Origin: Streptomyces sp. NBC_00572
GTDB lineage: Bacteria > Actinomycetota > Actinomycetes > Streptomycetales > Streptomycetaceae
Reading direction: 5' to 3'
DNA length: 64,000 bases
Assembly: GCF_026341815.1 (NCBI RefSeq)
Contig: NZ_JAPENX010000001.1
Coordinates: 248,001-312,000 of the forward strand
Shown: piece after piece, positions 1 through 6,365 of the stretch
Position numbering within the stretch: position 1 is the first letter of the stretch
Layout: each line of letters begins with the position of its first letter
Translations under genes and position numbers: made by a program
Notes under the pieces: generated by a model
What the model was told of the DNA's origin: nothing
What the model saw: only the letters and a program-made list of their open reading frames with translations
Database searches by the model: none

Positions 1-555
1 GCCCGTGGTGCCTTCCGGCCCCTCGACGAAGAAGGTGTCCTGCATCTGGCGCGCCGGGTGGTCCGGGACGAAGTTGAGGGCGTCGAAGTTGAACCACTCC
101 GCCTCGACCTCGGGGCCCTCGGCGACCTCGTACCCCATGGAGACGAACACGTCGGAGACGCGCTCCATGAGCGTGGTCAGCGGGTGCCGGGCGCCGGCCG
201 GGACGCGGTCGTACGGCAGGGTGACGTCGACGGCCTCCTCGACGAGGACGCGCGCGTCACGCTCGGCCTCCAGCTCCGTCTGGCGGGCGGCGAGCGCCTT
301 GGAGACGATGCCGCGGGCCTGGCCCACGATCTTTCCGGCGGCGGCCTTGGCCTGCGGGGGCAGGGCACCGATCTCCCGGTTGGCGAGCGCCAGCGGCGAG
401 GTGCCACCGGTGTGCGCGGTCTTCGCGTGTGCGAGCGCGTCGAGGTCGCCCGCGGCGGCGAAGGCGGCGAGCGCCTCGTCCCGCATGCGCTCGATCTCTT
501 CCGGTTTCAGTGCCTCGACCTCAACCGGGTCGTACGACTTATTGGGTGCGGACAT
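1..555 (-). CDS. pheS: Phenylalanyl-tRNA synthetase alpha subunit (5' part only)
   Basis: Charges tRNA-Phe with phenylalanine in the cytoplasm as an alpha2-beta2 enzyme with PheT. Only the first 185 codons are inside the window; the catalytic domain and pheT lie beyond base 1. The visible part starts MSAPNKSYDPVEVEALKPEE and is a charged, helical N-terminal coiled-coil arm (about residues 1-115). It runs into the start of the class II core, where EGPEVEAEWFNFDALN and FVPDHPARQMQDTFF are typical of PheS. The ATG at 553-555 follows a GGGAAGAG ribosome site. It is the last gene of the leftward block after infC-rpmI-rplT, an RNA methyltransferase and a sensor kinase. Confidence 0.96.
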   Translation of the reverse strand, partial: MSAPNKSYDPVEVEALKPEEIERMRDEALAAFAAAGDLDALAHAKTAHTGGTSPLALANREIGALPPQAKAAAGKIVGQARGIVSKALAARQTELEAERDARVLVEEAVDVTLPYDRVPAGARHPLTTLMERVSDVFVSMGYEVAEGPEVEAEWFNFDALNFVPDHPARQMQDTFFVEGPEGTTG

Positions 556-628
556 CTCTTCCCGTGCTTCCGTTGGCTTGGCTGGGCGGCCCCGCTCGAC
601 GTCAAGGGCGCAAACGTGCCAAAGGACG

Positions 629-634
629 AGTCTA
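629..634 (-). promoter_or_regulatory. Candidate pheS -10 element
   Basis: On the minus strand the spacer before pheS contains TAGACT, a TANNNT match, about 70 nt before the start codon. No convincing -35 is visible. Further upstream (701-721) an 11-bp unit, TCGGATTCCT plus one base, is directly repeated twice on the plus strand. This is a motif-level guess only. Confidence 0.25.
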
Positions 635-732
635 ACGGGGTGGGGGGATGCGAATGAGCCCGTGGGCAGGCCGGGCGGCCTCAGATCTCGCCTGATCCTG
701 TCGGATTCCTCTCGGATTCCTGCTGGATCTCG

Positions 733-1947
733 TCAGATGAGATGGGCCGGGGTGCCGACGGGCAGGATAAATCGGAACTCGGCCCCGCCTCGGGGGCCCC
801 TTCCGACGGTGATGGTTCCGCCGTGGGCCTCGACGACGCCCTTGACGATGTAGAGGCCGAGTCCGGTGCCGCCGCGCTTGCTGCCCCGCCAGAAGCGGGT
901 GAAGACGCGGCTCATCGACTCCTCGGGGATGCCGGGGCCCTCGTCGCTCACGGTGACCTCCGTCCCCTCTTCGCCGTCGTCGCCCGTCCGGGCGGGTGCC
1001 ACCTCGATGGTGACGGTTCCGTCCCCGTGGCGCACCGCATTTTCGAGCAGGTTCCCGAGGATCTGGTCGATCTTGTCGGGGTCGGCCCAGAGCGCGGGCA
1101 GCTGGGGCCTGATCCGTACGAAGAAGCGGTCAGGGGACTGGCCGCCGGTGGTGTGCACCTGGACGTGCCGGCCGATGGCGGCGGCGATGTCGACGGGCTG
1201 GCGGCGCACTTCGAGCCGGCCGGAGTCGATCCGGGAGATGTCGAGGAGTTCGGCGATGAGCCGCTTGATGCGGCCCGCGTCGGCGTCGACGGTCTCCAGC
1301 ATCAGCCGCTTCTGCTCGTCGTTGAACCGCTCCCATTTGGCGAGGAGGGTGGCGGTGAAGCCCTTGACGGAGGTGAGCGGGGAGCGTAGTTCGTGGGCGA
1401 CGGTGGCGATGAGTTCGGCGTGGCTGCGCTCGGTGCGGCGGCGGGCCTCGGTGCCGCGCAGGCTGACCACGACCCGGCGGACCGGTCCGGTGGGGCGCTC
1501 GCGGACGTACCGGGCGGAGACGAGGACCTCACGGCCGCCGGGCAGCAGCAGATTGCGCTCGGGCTGGCCGCGGCGGGTGGCGAGTCCGCCGTACGGGTCG
1601 GTCAGGGCCCACCAGCGGCTTCCCTTGAGGTCTTCCAGGGGCAGTGCCTGGTCGAGGGGGAGGCCGAGGGCCCGGTCGCCGGGGACGGCGGTGATACGGC
1701 TGGCGGCGGCGTTGAAGCAGACGACCCGGCCGGTCTCGTCGGCGACGACGAGACCGTCGGGGAGGTCGTCGGGATGGACCCCGGCGAAAGCGTCGGACGC
1801 GGTGGACGCGTCGGAATCCTTGACCCCGTCGGAGTCGGTGGCCCCGTCCGCGCCCGGCGATTCCTGTGCGCCCGGGTCCGGCGGCGGCTCCGGGGCGTGC
1901 GGCGCGGCGCTCCGTGCCTGTGCGGGACTGTCCGTGCCGACCGTCAT
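733..1947 (-). CDS. PAS-type sensor histidine kinase
   Basis: A two-component sensor kinase of 404 aa. The first 50 or so residues are Pro/Ala/Ser-rich and disordered. A PAS-like sensor follows (about 60-165). The HisKA dimerisation domain has the phospho-acceptor His185 in VAHELRSPLTSVKG. The HATPase_c domain has an N-box (LGNLLENAVRHG, Asn303), a G1 box (DEGPGIPEE) and a G2 box (GTGLGLYIVKG). I see no membrane segment, so it should be cytosolic. No response regulator is adjacent, so its partner is unknown. It sits between trmH and pheS, a position conserved in streptomycetes, with an 81-bp gap from trmH. The signal sensed cannot be told from sequence. Confidence 0.9.
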   Translation of the reverse strand: MTVGTDSPAQARSAAPHAPEPPPDPGAQESPGADGATDSDGVKDSDASTASDAFAGVHPDDLPDGLVVADETGRVVCFNAAASRITAVPGDRALGLPLDQALPLEDLKGSRWWALTDPYGGLATRRGQPERNLLLPGGREVLVSARYVRERPTGPVRRVVVSLRGTEARRRTERSHAELIATVAHELRSPLTSVKGFTATLLAKWERFNDEQKRLMLETVDADAGRIKRLIAELLDISRIDSGRLEVRRQPVDIAAAIGRHVQVHTTGGQSPDRFFVRIRPQLPALWADPDKIDQILGNLLENAVRHGDGTVTIEVAPARTGDDGEEGTEVTVSDEGPGIPEESMSRVFTRFWRGSKRGGTGLGLYIVKGVVEAHGGTITVGRGPRGGAEFRFILPVGTPAHLI

Positions 1948-2028
1948 CCCCGTACCCCACCCCTCCGTGTAGCGCAGTGGGCCCCCGAGTGCGTCACTCT
2001 ACTGGGCGGGGAGGGCGGAATGGACCCC

Positions 2029-2868
2029 TCAGGCGGAGGTTCGGGGCCGCTGGGCGCGGGCGGAGGCGTAGAGGCAGACCGCGGCGGCCGTCGCGAGGTT
2101 GAGGCTCTCGGCCTTGCCGTGGATCGGGACGCGGACGACGGCGTCGGCGAGGGCCCGGGTCTCCTCGGGCAGCCCCCAGGCCTCGTTGCCGAAGATCCAG
2201 GCGGTGGGGCCGCCCATGGTGCCGGCGTCCAGCTCCGCGTCGAGGTCGTCCTGGCCCGCCCCGTCGGCGGCGAGGATCCGTACGCCCGCGCTCTTCAGTC
2301 CCGCGACGGCCTGCTCGACGGGGACGCCGACGGCGACCGGCAGGTGGAAGAGGGAGCCGACGGAGGCGCGGACGGACTTGGGGTTGTACAGGTCGACGGA
2401 GGCGTCGGTGAGGACGACGGCGTCGGCGCCGGCCGCGTCGGCGCAGCGCAGCACCGTGCCGGCGTTCCCGGGGTCGCGTACGTGGGCGAGGACGGCGACC
2501 AGCTTGGGGCGGGCCGCGACGATCTCCTCGAACGGCGAGTCGAGGAACCGGCAGACTCCGACGAGCCCCTGCGGGGTGACGGTCTGGGAGACCTCGGCGA
2601 GGACGGCGTCGGAGGCGTGGTGGACACGGGCTCCGGCGGCGAGGGCGGCGTCGATGATGGCGCTGTAGCGCTCGGCGGCCTCGACGGTGGTGAAGAGCTC
2701 GACGAGCGTGGGCTCTCCGGTGGAGCCGCGGTGCTCGACGGCCTCACGGACGGCCTGCGGGCCCTCGGCGATGAAGAGGCGGTCCTTGCCCCGGAAGTTG
2801 CGCTTGGCGAGCCGCCGGGCGGCGACGACGCGCGGGGAACGCGGGGAGATCAGCTCGGGGGTGACCAT
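2029..2868 (-). CDS. TrmH/SpoU-family RNA 2'-O-methyltransferase
   Basis: A SPOUT-class SAM-dependent 2'-O-ribose methyltransferase (279 aa) acting on rRNA or tRNA. An N-terminal substrate-binding region (about 1-110, RNFRGKDRLFIAEGPQAV) precedes the knotted SpoU domain. Motif 1 is DPGNAGTVLRCADAAG; motif 3 is GKAESLNLATAAAVCLYA near the C terminus. The family is well recognised but the modified nucleotide is not known from sequence. It lies between rplT and the sensor kinase. A 320-bp spacer with a terminator and a 13-bp repeat array separates it from rplT, so it may have its own promoter. Confidence 0.93.
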   Translation of the reverse strand: MVTPELISPRSPRVVAARRLAKRNFRGKDRLFIAEGPQAVREAVEHRGSTGEPTLVELFTTVEAAERYSAIIDAALAAGARVHHASDAVLAEVSQTVTPQGLVGVCRFLDSPFEEIVAARPKLVAVLAHVRDPGNAGTVLRCADAAGADAVVLTDASVDLYNPKSVRASVGSLFHLPVAVGVPVEQAVAGLKSAGVRILAADGAGQDDLDAELDAGTMGGPTAWIFGNEAWGLPEETRALADAVVRVPIHGKAESLNLATAAAVCLYASARAQRPRTSA

Positions 2869-2949
2869 GAGGTGCGGCGGTTCTCTCTTCGGTGCCGGGG
2901 GCTTCGGGATCCGGGGCTTCGGTGACCGGTTTCAGCGGCGGGCTTCGGT

Positions 2950-3014
2950 GACCGGCTTCAGCGACCGGCTTCAGCGACCGGTTTCGATGACCGGATTCGA
3001 CGACCGGTTTCGAC
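2950..3014. repeat. 13-bp tandem repeat array
   Basis: Five adjacent 13-bp units, consensus GACCGGNTTCRRY, run without interruption (units start at 2950, 2963, 2976, 2989 and 3002). Degenerate copies flank the block from about 2918 to 3060. The array lies in the spacer between rplT and the methyltransferase gene. A period of 13 is not a multiple of three, so it is not a coding repeat. Function unknown. Confidence 0.9.
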
Positions 3015-3127
3015 GACCGGTTGTCGGTGACCGGGCTTCGTGACCGGCGCGGCTTCGGTGACCGGGGACGGCTGCTTCGGGCCTGCACGACCCACCTCCA
3101 CCGAACACCCTCCAGGGGGCAGACGCA

Positions 3128-3165
3128 CCCGGACCCGCCGACGCGTGCGCGCCTGCGGGTCCGGG
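3128..3165 (-). terminator. Hairpin terminator after rplT
   Basis: An 11-bp perfect stem (CCCGGACCCGC at 3128-3138 with GCGGGTCCGGG at 3155-3165) encloses a 16-nt loop, about 24 nt beyond the rplT stop codon in the direction of transcription. There is no T-tract, as is common in Streptomyces. It probably ends most infC-rpmI-rplT transcripts. Confidence 0.65.
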
Positions 3166-3188
3166 CAGAAGTACTGCGGCCTGGAAGA

Positions 3189-3575
3189 TCAGGCGGCGGC
3201 CTTCGGGGCGTTGACGTCGGCCGGCAGAGCCTTCTGCGCGACCTCGACCAGCGCGGCGAACGCGTTGGAGTCGTTGACGGCCAGCTCGGCGAGGATCTTG
3301 CGGTCCACCTCGATGTTGGCGGCGTTCAGACCCTGGATGAGGCGGTTGTACGTCATGCCGTTCTGGCGGGCAGCGGCGTTGATGCGCTGGATCCACAGCC
3401 GACGGAAGTCGCCCTTGCGCTTCTTGCGGTCGTTGTAGTTGTAGACCAGGGAGTGGGTGACCTGCTCCTTGGCCTTGCGGTACAGGCGCGAGCGCTGACC
3501 GCGGTAGCCGGAGGCCGCCTCGAGGATCGCCCGGCGCTTCTTGTGGGCGTTGACTGCCCGCTTGACGCGTGCCAC
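3189..3575 (-). CDS. rplT: 50S ribosomal protein L20
   Basis: An early-assembly 50S protein that binds 23S rRNA; in several bacteria it also represses its own operon. At 128 aa it is slightly longer than the usual 117-120 because of an Ala/Pro tail ([11 protein letters not shown]). The start [19 protein letters not shown] and the core [19 protein letters not shown] are diagnostic. It starts with GTG at 3573-3575, seven nt after AGGAG. It is the third gene of the infC-rpmI-rplT operon, 106 bp after rpmI. Confidence 0.98.
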   Translation of the reverse strand: MARVKRAVNAHKKRRAILEAASGYRGQRSRLYRKAKEQVTHSLVYNYNDRKKRKGDFRRLWIQRINAAARQNGMTYNRLIQGLNAANIEVDRKILAELAVNDSNAFAALVEVAQKALPADVNAPKAAA

Positions 3576-3681
3576 TTGTTAACTCCTTGTAGCGGGGTCG
3601 TGGTGGTCCTCACACGACCCGAAAAACGGATGGTTCCCGGTCTTGGCCGGAAGCTCTCGTCGCCGAGAGCGGGAGATCAAC

Positions 3682-3876
3682 TCAGATGCCCAGCATCTTC
3701 TTGATCTTGGCGGCGTCACCCGGGGCCATCTCGGCGTTGCCGGTGAGGCGACGCGTCAGCTTGGACGACTTGTGCTCGAGCAGGTGGCGCTTGCCGGCGC
3801 GCTCGCGCATGATCTTGCCGGTGCCGGTGACCTTGAAGCGCTTCTTGGCACCGGAGTGCGTCTTGTTCTTCGGCAT
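3682..3876 (-). CDS. rpmI: 50S ribosomal protein L35
   Basis: A 64-residue basic 50S protein, [20 protein letters not shown] at the N terminus and a KIKKMLGI end, both typical of L35. The frame stays open upstream, but the family always begins MPK(N/M)KT, so the ATG at 3874-3876 is chosen. It lies between infC and rplT in the standard operon. Confidence 0.98.
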   Translation of the reverse strand: MPKNKTHSGAKKRFKVTGTGKIMRERAGKRHLLEHKSSKLTRRLTGNAEMAPGDAAKIKKMLGI

Positions 3877-3998
3877 CGCGCCGTATCTCCTCGTCAGTGG
3901 CGCTCCCCCGGTGCGGGCACCGGACATCCGGGAGCGTCAAATCTTCGTTTGGTGGTTCCGGGCGGGGCCCAGGGCTGCCTGGTTGGCAGCCCGTCGGG

Positions 3999-4682
3999 TC
4001 ACGCCTCGGGGGTCTCGACCGGAGCCTCGACGGCCTCGGCCTCGACGACCGGAGCCTCAGCGGCCTCGGTCTCGGCGGCCGGAGCCTCGGACGTCTCCTC
4101 GGAGGCGACGCCCTGACGCTCGGCCTTGCGTGCGGCCTGGGCCTCACGCGCCTCGGCCATGGCCTCGGTCTTCTTCTTGTGCGGGCCGAGAACCATGATC
4201 ATGTTCCGGCCGTCCTGCTTCGGGTTGGACTCGATGAAGCCAAGCTCCTCGACGTCCGACGCCAGCCGCTGCAGCAGCCGGAAACCAAGCTCGGGACGGG
4301 ACTGCTCACGACCACGGAACATGATCGTGATCTTGACCTTGTCACCCTGCTTGAGGAACCGGACGACGTGACCCTTCTTGGTGTCATAGTCGTGCGGGTC
4401 GATCTTCGGCCGGAGCTTCATCTCCTTGATGACCGTGTGCGCCTGGTTCTTGCGCGCCTCACGGGCCTTCATGGCCGACTCGTACTTGAACTTCCCGTAG
4501 TCCATGAGCTTGCACACGGGCGGACGGGCGTTCGCCGCGACCTCGACCAGGTCGAGGTCGTACTCCTGTGCGAGCTCCAGGGCCTTGGCAAGCGGAACAA
4601 TCCCGACCTGCTCGCCGCTGGGTCCGACAAGTCGCACCTCGGGAACGCGAATCCTGTCGTTGATGCGGGGCTCGGCGCTGAT
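3999..4682 (-). CDS. infC: Translation initiation factor IF-3, apparent ATC start
   Basis: IF-3 binds the 30S subunit, keeps subunits apart and rejects non-AUG starts. From the proposed start it is 227 aa: [20 protein letters not shown] opens the N-terminal domain, a basic linker ([20 protein letters not shown]) follows, then the C-terminal domain ([17 protein letters not shown]), then an acidic Ala/Glu-rich tail of about 45 residues typical of actinobacteria. No ATG or GTG lies in frame near the conserved N terminus. A strong AGGAGG (4687-4692) sits 4 nt before an ATC codon (4680-4682), exactly where family homology begins. IF-3 genes elsewhere use rare AUU or AUC starts for autoregulation; I infer the same here. 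First gene of the operon with rpmI and rplT. Confidence 0.93.
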   Translation of the reverse strand: MSAEPRINDRIRVPEVRLVGPSGEQVGIVPLAKALELAQEYDLDLVEVAANARPPVCKLMDYGKFKYESAMKAREARKNQAHTVIKEMKLRPKIDPHDYDTKKGHVVRFLKQGDKVKITIMFRGREQSRPELGFRLLQRLASDVEELGFIESNPKQDGRNMIMVLGPHKKKTEAMAEAREAQAARKAERQGVASEETSEAPAAETEAAEAPVVEAEAVEAPVETPEA

Positions 4683-4692
4683 GGATCCTCCT
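4680..4692 (-). promoter_or_regulatory. infC ribosome binding site and rare start codon
   Basis: A perfect AGGAGG is followed by four nt (ATCC) and the codon ATC, which then reads into the conserved IF-3 N terminus. This site decides the start, because the nearest in-frame alternatives upstream are a TTG about 28 codons away and an ATG inside the terminator-bearing leader. Confidence 0.75.
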
Positions 4693-4974
4693 CGGTAGCA
4701 CCACGCGACCGCCTGGCGGACGGACGCGCATGTCTGTTTCTTTGGACCAACCGAGCCGAAACGCAAAAAACGCCCCGGACGGGACACAGGCGGGGCTCCA
4801 CGGAAATACCGGAGCACCGCCGCGGTCAACCGCGGGGCGCACATCGGGCGGCTCCATCGTCCGTACGGAACGATGGTCGCCACCTGACCGGTGACCCGCC
4901 ACCCGTGAGGGTGGTCAGGTGGGAGTACGGAGCCTCCACTTGTGGGCCGGGCACACACGTGTCCGGCCGGTCGT
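4683..4974 (-). promoter_or_regulatory. Structured infC operon leader
   Basis: About 290 nt of untranslated leader carry, in transcription order: a branched hairpin (outer arms CCACCTGA/TCAGGTGG at 4880-4887/4915-4922, inner CCACCC/GGGTGG at 4899-4904/4909-4914); a hairpin CCATCGT/ACGATGG (4854-4860/4870-4876); CCGCGGT/ACCGCGG (4820-4826/4829-4835); and a T-tailed terminator hairpin. Such an arrangement ahead of infC fits transcription attenuation. The ligand (L20, IF-3 or translation status) is not evident. Confidence 0.7.
4765..4796 (-). terminator. Intrinsic attenuator in the infC leader
   Basis: On the minus strand GCCCCG (4791-4796) and CGGGGC (4772-4777) form a GC-only stem around a 13-nt loop. 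One G and six T residues (4765-4770) follow. This is a textbook Rho-independent terminator, rare in this GC-rich genome, and it lies about 80 nt before the infC start codon, inside the operon leader. Confidence 0.85.
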
Positions 4975-4980
4975 TACACA

Positions 4981-5010
4981 AGGTTAGCAGGACCCGGCGG
5001 TCTTCGCTAA
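4981..5010 (-). promoter_or_regulatory. Candidate infC operon promoter
   Basis: Minus-strand TTAGCG (5005-5010), an 18-bp spacer and TAACCT (4981-4986) resemble a housekeeping TTGACN-N18-TANNNT promoter. It is back to back with the rightward DUF1844 promoter. Sequence match only. Confidence 0.4.
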
Positions 5011-5023
5011 CCGAGGACCGGCA

Positions 5024-5029
5024 TATCGT
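5024..5029 (+). promoter_or_regulatory. -10 element for a leaderless DUF1844 mRNA
   Basis: TATCGT ends 7 nt before the ATG at 5037, so transcription would begin at or next to the start codon. No Shine-Dalgarno sequence precedes the ATG, which supports a leaderless transcript. Confidence 0.5.
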
Positions 5030-5036
5030 ATGAGGC

Positions 5037-5423
5037 ATGAGCGAGACGCCCCAGAACGAGTCCCCGGACTCCCCCGACTCCGCAGAGTCCCCCGACTTCG
5101 ACGCCATGACCCGCGACATCGCGGAGGTCCCCGCGGTCGAGGTGATCGTGACCGTCGCCGTCAACCTGATGAGCGCCGCCGCGGTGAAGCTCGGGCTCAC
5201 CGAGGAGGGCGACAAGTACAAGGACCTCGACGAGGCCCGCAAGCTGGTGCACGCGCTCGCGGGCCTGCTGGACGCCGGCGCGACGGAGGTCTCCTCCTTC
5301 CACGCGGCTCCCCTGCGGGACGGCCTGAAGTCCCTCCAGCTCGCCTTCCGCGAGGCTTCCCTGATCCCGGACGAGCCGGGCCAGGGACCGGGCGAGAAGT
5401 ACACGGGGCCGGTGTACGGCTAG
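5037..5423 (+). CDS. DUF1844 family protein
   Basis: A 128-residue cytosolic protein of unknown function. The N terminus is acidic and disordered (ETPQNESPDSPDSAESPDFD). A helical DUF1844 core spans roughly residues 22-100 (AEVPAVEVIVTVAVNLMSAA, KLVHALAGLLDAG). The family is conserved beside infC in actinomycetes and is divergently arranged with it here. The last codons (TGPVYG then TAG) and the downstream terminator belong to a 66-bp unit repeated twice more after the stop. Confidence 0.88.
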   Translation: MSETPQNESPDSPDSAESPDFDAMTRDIAEVPAVEVIVTVAVNLMSAAAVKLGLTEEGDKYKDLDEARKLVHALAGLLDAGATEVSSFHAAPLRDGLKSLQLAFREASLIPDEPGQGPGEKYTGPVYG

Positions 5424-5555
5424 GACTCTTCCGGGGGTACGGGGGTCGCCCCCCGGAAGACAACGGCCACGGGGCCGGTGTACGGCCAGGCCTTGGCCGG
5501 GGGTACGGGGGTCGCCCCCCGGAAGACAACAGCCACGGGGCCGGTGTACGGCCAG
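5402..5555 (+). repeat. 66-bp tandem repeat of a gene end plus terminator
   Basis: Units beginning CACGGGGCCGGTGTACGGC start at 5402, 5468 and 5534, giving two full 66-bp copies and a partial third. Each full unit holds the last six codons of the DUF1844 gene and a terminator hairpin (TCCGGGGG at 5430-5437 with CCCCCGGA at 5450-5457, and its copy 66 bp later). The TAG stop is present only in the first copy; the others read CAG. Confidence 0.9.
5430..5457 (+). terminator. Terminator after the DUF1844 gene
   Basis: An 8-bp GC-rich stem, TCCGGGGG with CCCCCGGA, around a 12-nt loop, directly after the stop codon. A second copy sits about 66 bp further on (near 5497-5522) as part of the tandem duplication. 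Confidence 0.7.
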
Positions 5556-5571
5556 GACGTGGACTTGATCG

Positions 5572-5591
5572 GTAGGTACGTACGTACCTAC
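5572..5591. promoter_or_regulatory. 20-bp perfect palindrome at a convergent gene end
   Basis: GTAGGTACGTACGTACCTAC is perfectly self-complementary. It lies between the rightward DUF1844 gene and the leftward SseB-like gene, and overlaps the TAG stop (5588-5590) of the latter. It could be a DNA-binding site or part of a bidirectional terminator. Function unknown. Confidence 0.6.
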
Positions 5592-6319
5592 TTCTTTACG
5601 TAGAAGGGCTCGCCGGGAGGCGTGGCCGAGGCCGGCAGGAGTGCCAGGTCGAGGCCCCGCACCAGGCGGGCCCTCAGTGTTTCGTCGGCGGCCAGGGCGC
5701 GGGCCACGCGCTGGGCGGCCTCCGCCGGGGAGCCCCCCTCGGCGAGGACCAGGGCGAGGGTGCCGTCGGCGGCGCCGGGGCCCAGGTGGGCGCGGAGCAC
5801 CGCGGGCTCGGCGGCGACGGCGGCCCGTACCGCTTCGCGTACGGCGGGGTCGTCGAGCGGGTCGGTGCTGGTGCGGCCCTCGGCGAGGGCGAGCAGGGCC
5901 GGTCCGGTCAGCTGGTACGGCACCGGGCCCGCGAGGTCCAGGACGACCGTGTCGGCCTTCTCGTGCGCGGCCGCCTGGAGCGCCTGGTGGAGCGGGACGG
6001 CGACGGGCCGGGCCTCCGGGTCCCAGAGGGCGAGCGAGGCGATCGAGGTGAAGGCGGGCAGGGCGCGCCGGTCACCGGCCGTGAGCGTGGGGACCGCCAT
6101 GTCGCTGGTCTTCTCACGGCGCAGGCCGTTCTCGTCGGTCTCGACCTCGCCGAGGACGGCGACCACGGGGACGAGCAGCCGGGCCTCCCGCAGCGCGTCG
6201 AGGACGGGGCCGTGGGCGGTTCTGTCCTCCGCCCAGGCCGCGAGGGCCGCGGCGAGCCGCGGGTCGGCGGTGCCGTCGTCGTCGGAGAAACCGGGGTCCG
6301 GGATGTTCTTGAGCGCCAC
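5588..6319 (-). CDS. SseB-domain protein
   Basis: A 243-residue cytosolic protein of the SseB family (enhanced-serine-sensitivity protein). An N-terminal acidic segment (GFSDDDGTADPRLAAALAAW) leads into the SseB domain (about 20-130: VPVVAVLGEVETDENGLR, TAGDRRALPAFTSIASLALW). A less conserved Ala-rich helical C-terminal half follows. Molecular function is not established. The GTG start at 6317-6319 has no Shine-Dalgarno but lies 6 nt after a -10-like TAGGCT, suggesting leaderless expression. It ends inside a 20-bp palindrome, convergent with DUF1844. Confidence 0.8.
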   Translation of the reverse strand: MALKNIPDPGFSDDDGTADPRLAAALAAWAEDRTAHGPVLDALREARLLVPVVAVLGEVETDENGLRREKTSDMAVPTLTAGDRRALPAFTSIASLALWDPEARPVAVPLHQALQAAAHEKADTVVLDLAGPVPYQLTGPALLALAEGRTSTDPLDDPAVREAVRAAVAAEPAVLRAHLGPGAADGTLALVLAEGGSPAEAAQRVARALAADETLRARLVRGLDLALLPASATPPGEPFYVKK

Positions 6320-6325
6320 GCACCG

Positions 6326-6331
6326 AGCCTA
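6326..6331 (-). promoter_or_regulatory. -10 element for a leaderless SseB-like mRNA
   Basis: Minus-strand TAGGCT ends six nt before the GTG start codon (6319), and no ribosome site is present between them. Confidence 0.45.
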
Positions 6332-6365
6332 ACCGCCGGGCGGGGAGGCTCGGCCCGCCGGGTCG

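Noticed and set aside
556..732. T-box leader before pheS
   Set aside because: I found no T-box motif, specifier loop or T-tailed terminator in the spacer.
2950..3014. Possible CRISPR array
   Set aside because: The 13-bp units are directly adjacent with no spacers, and no cas genes occur in the window.
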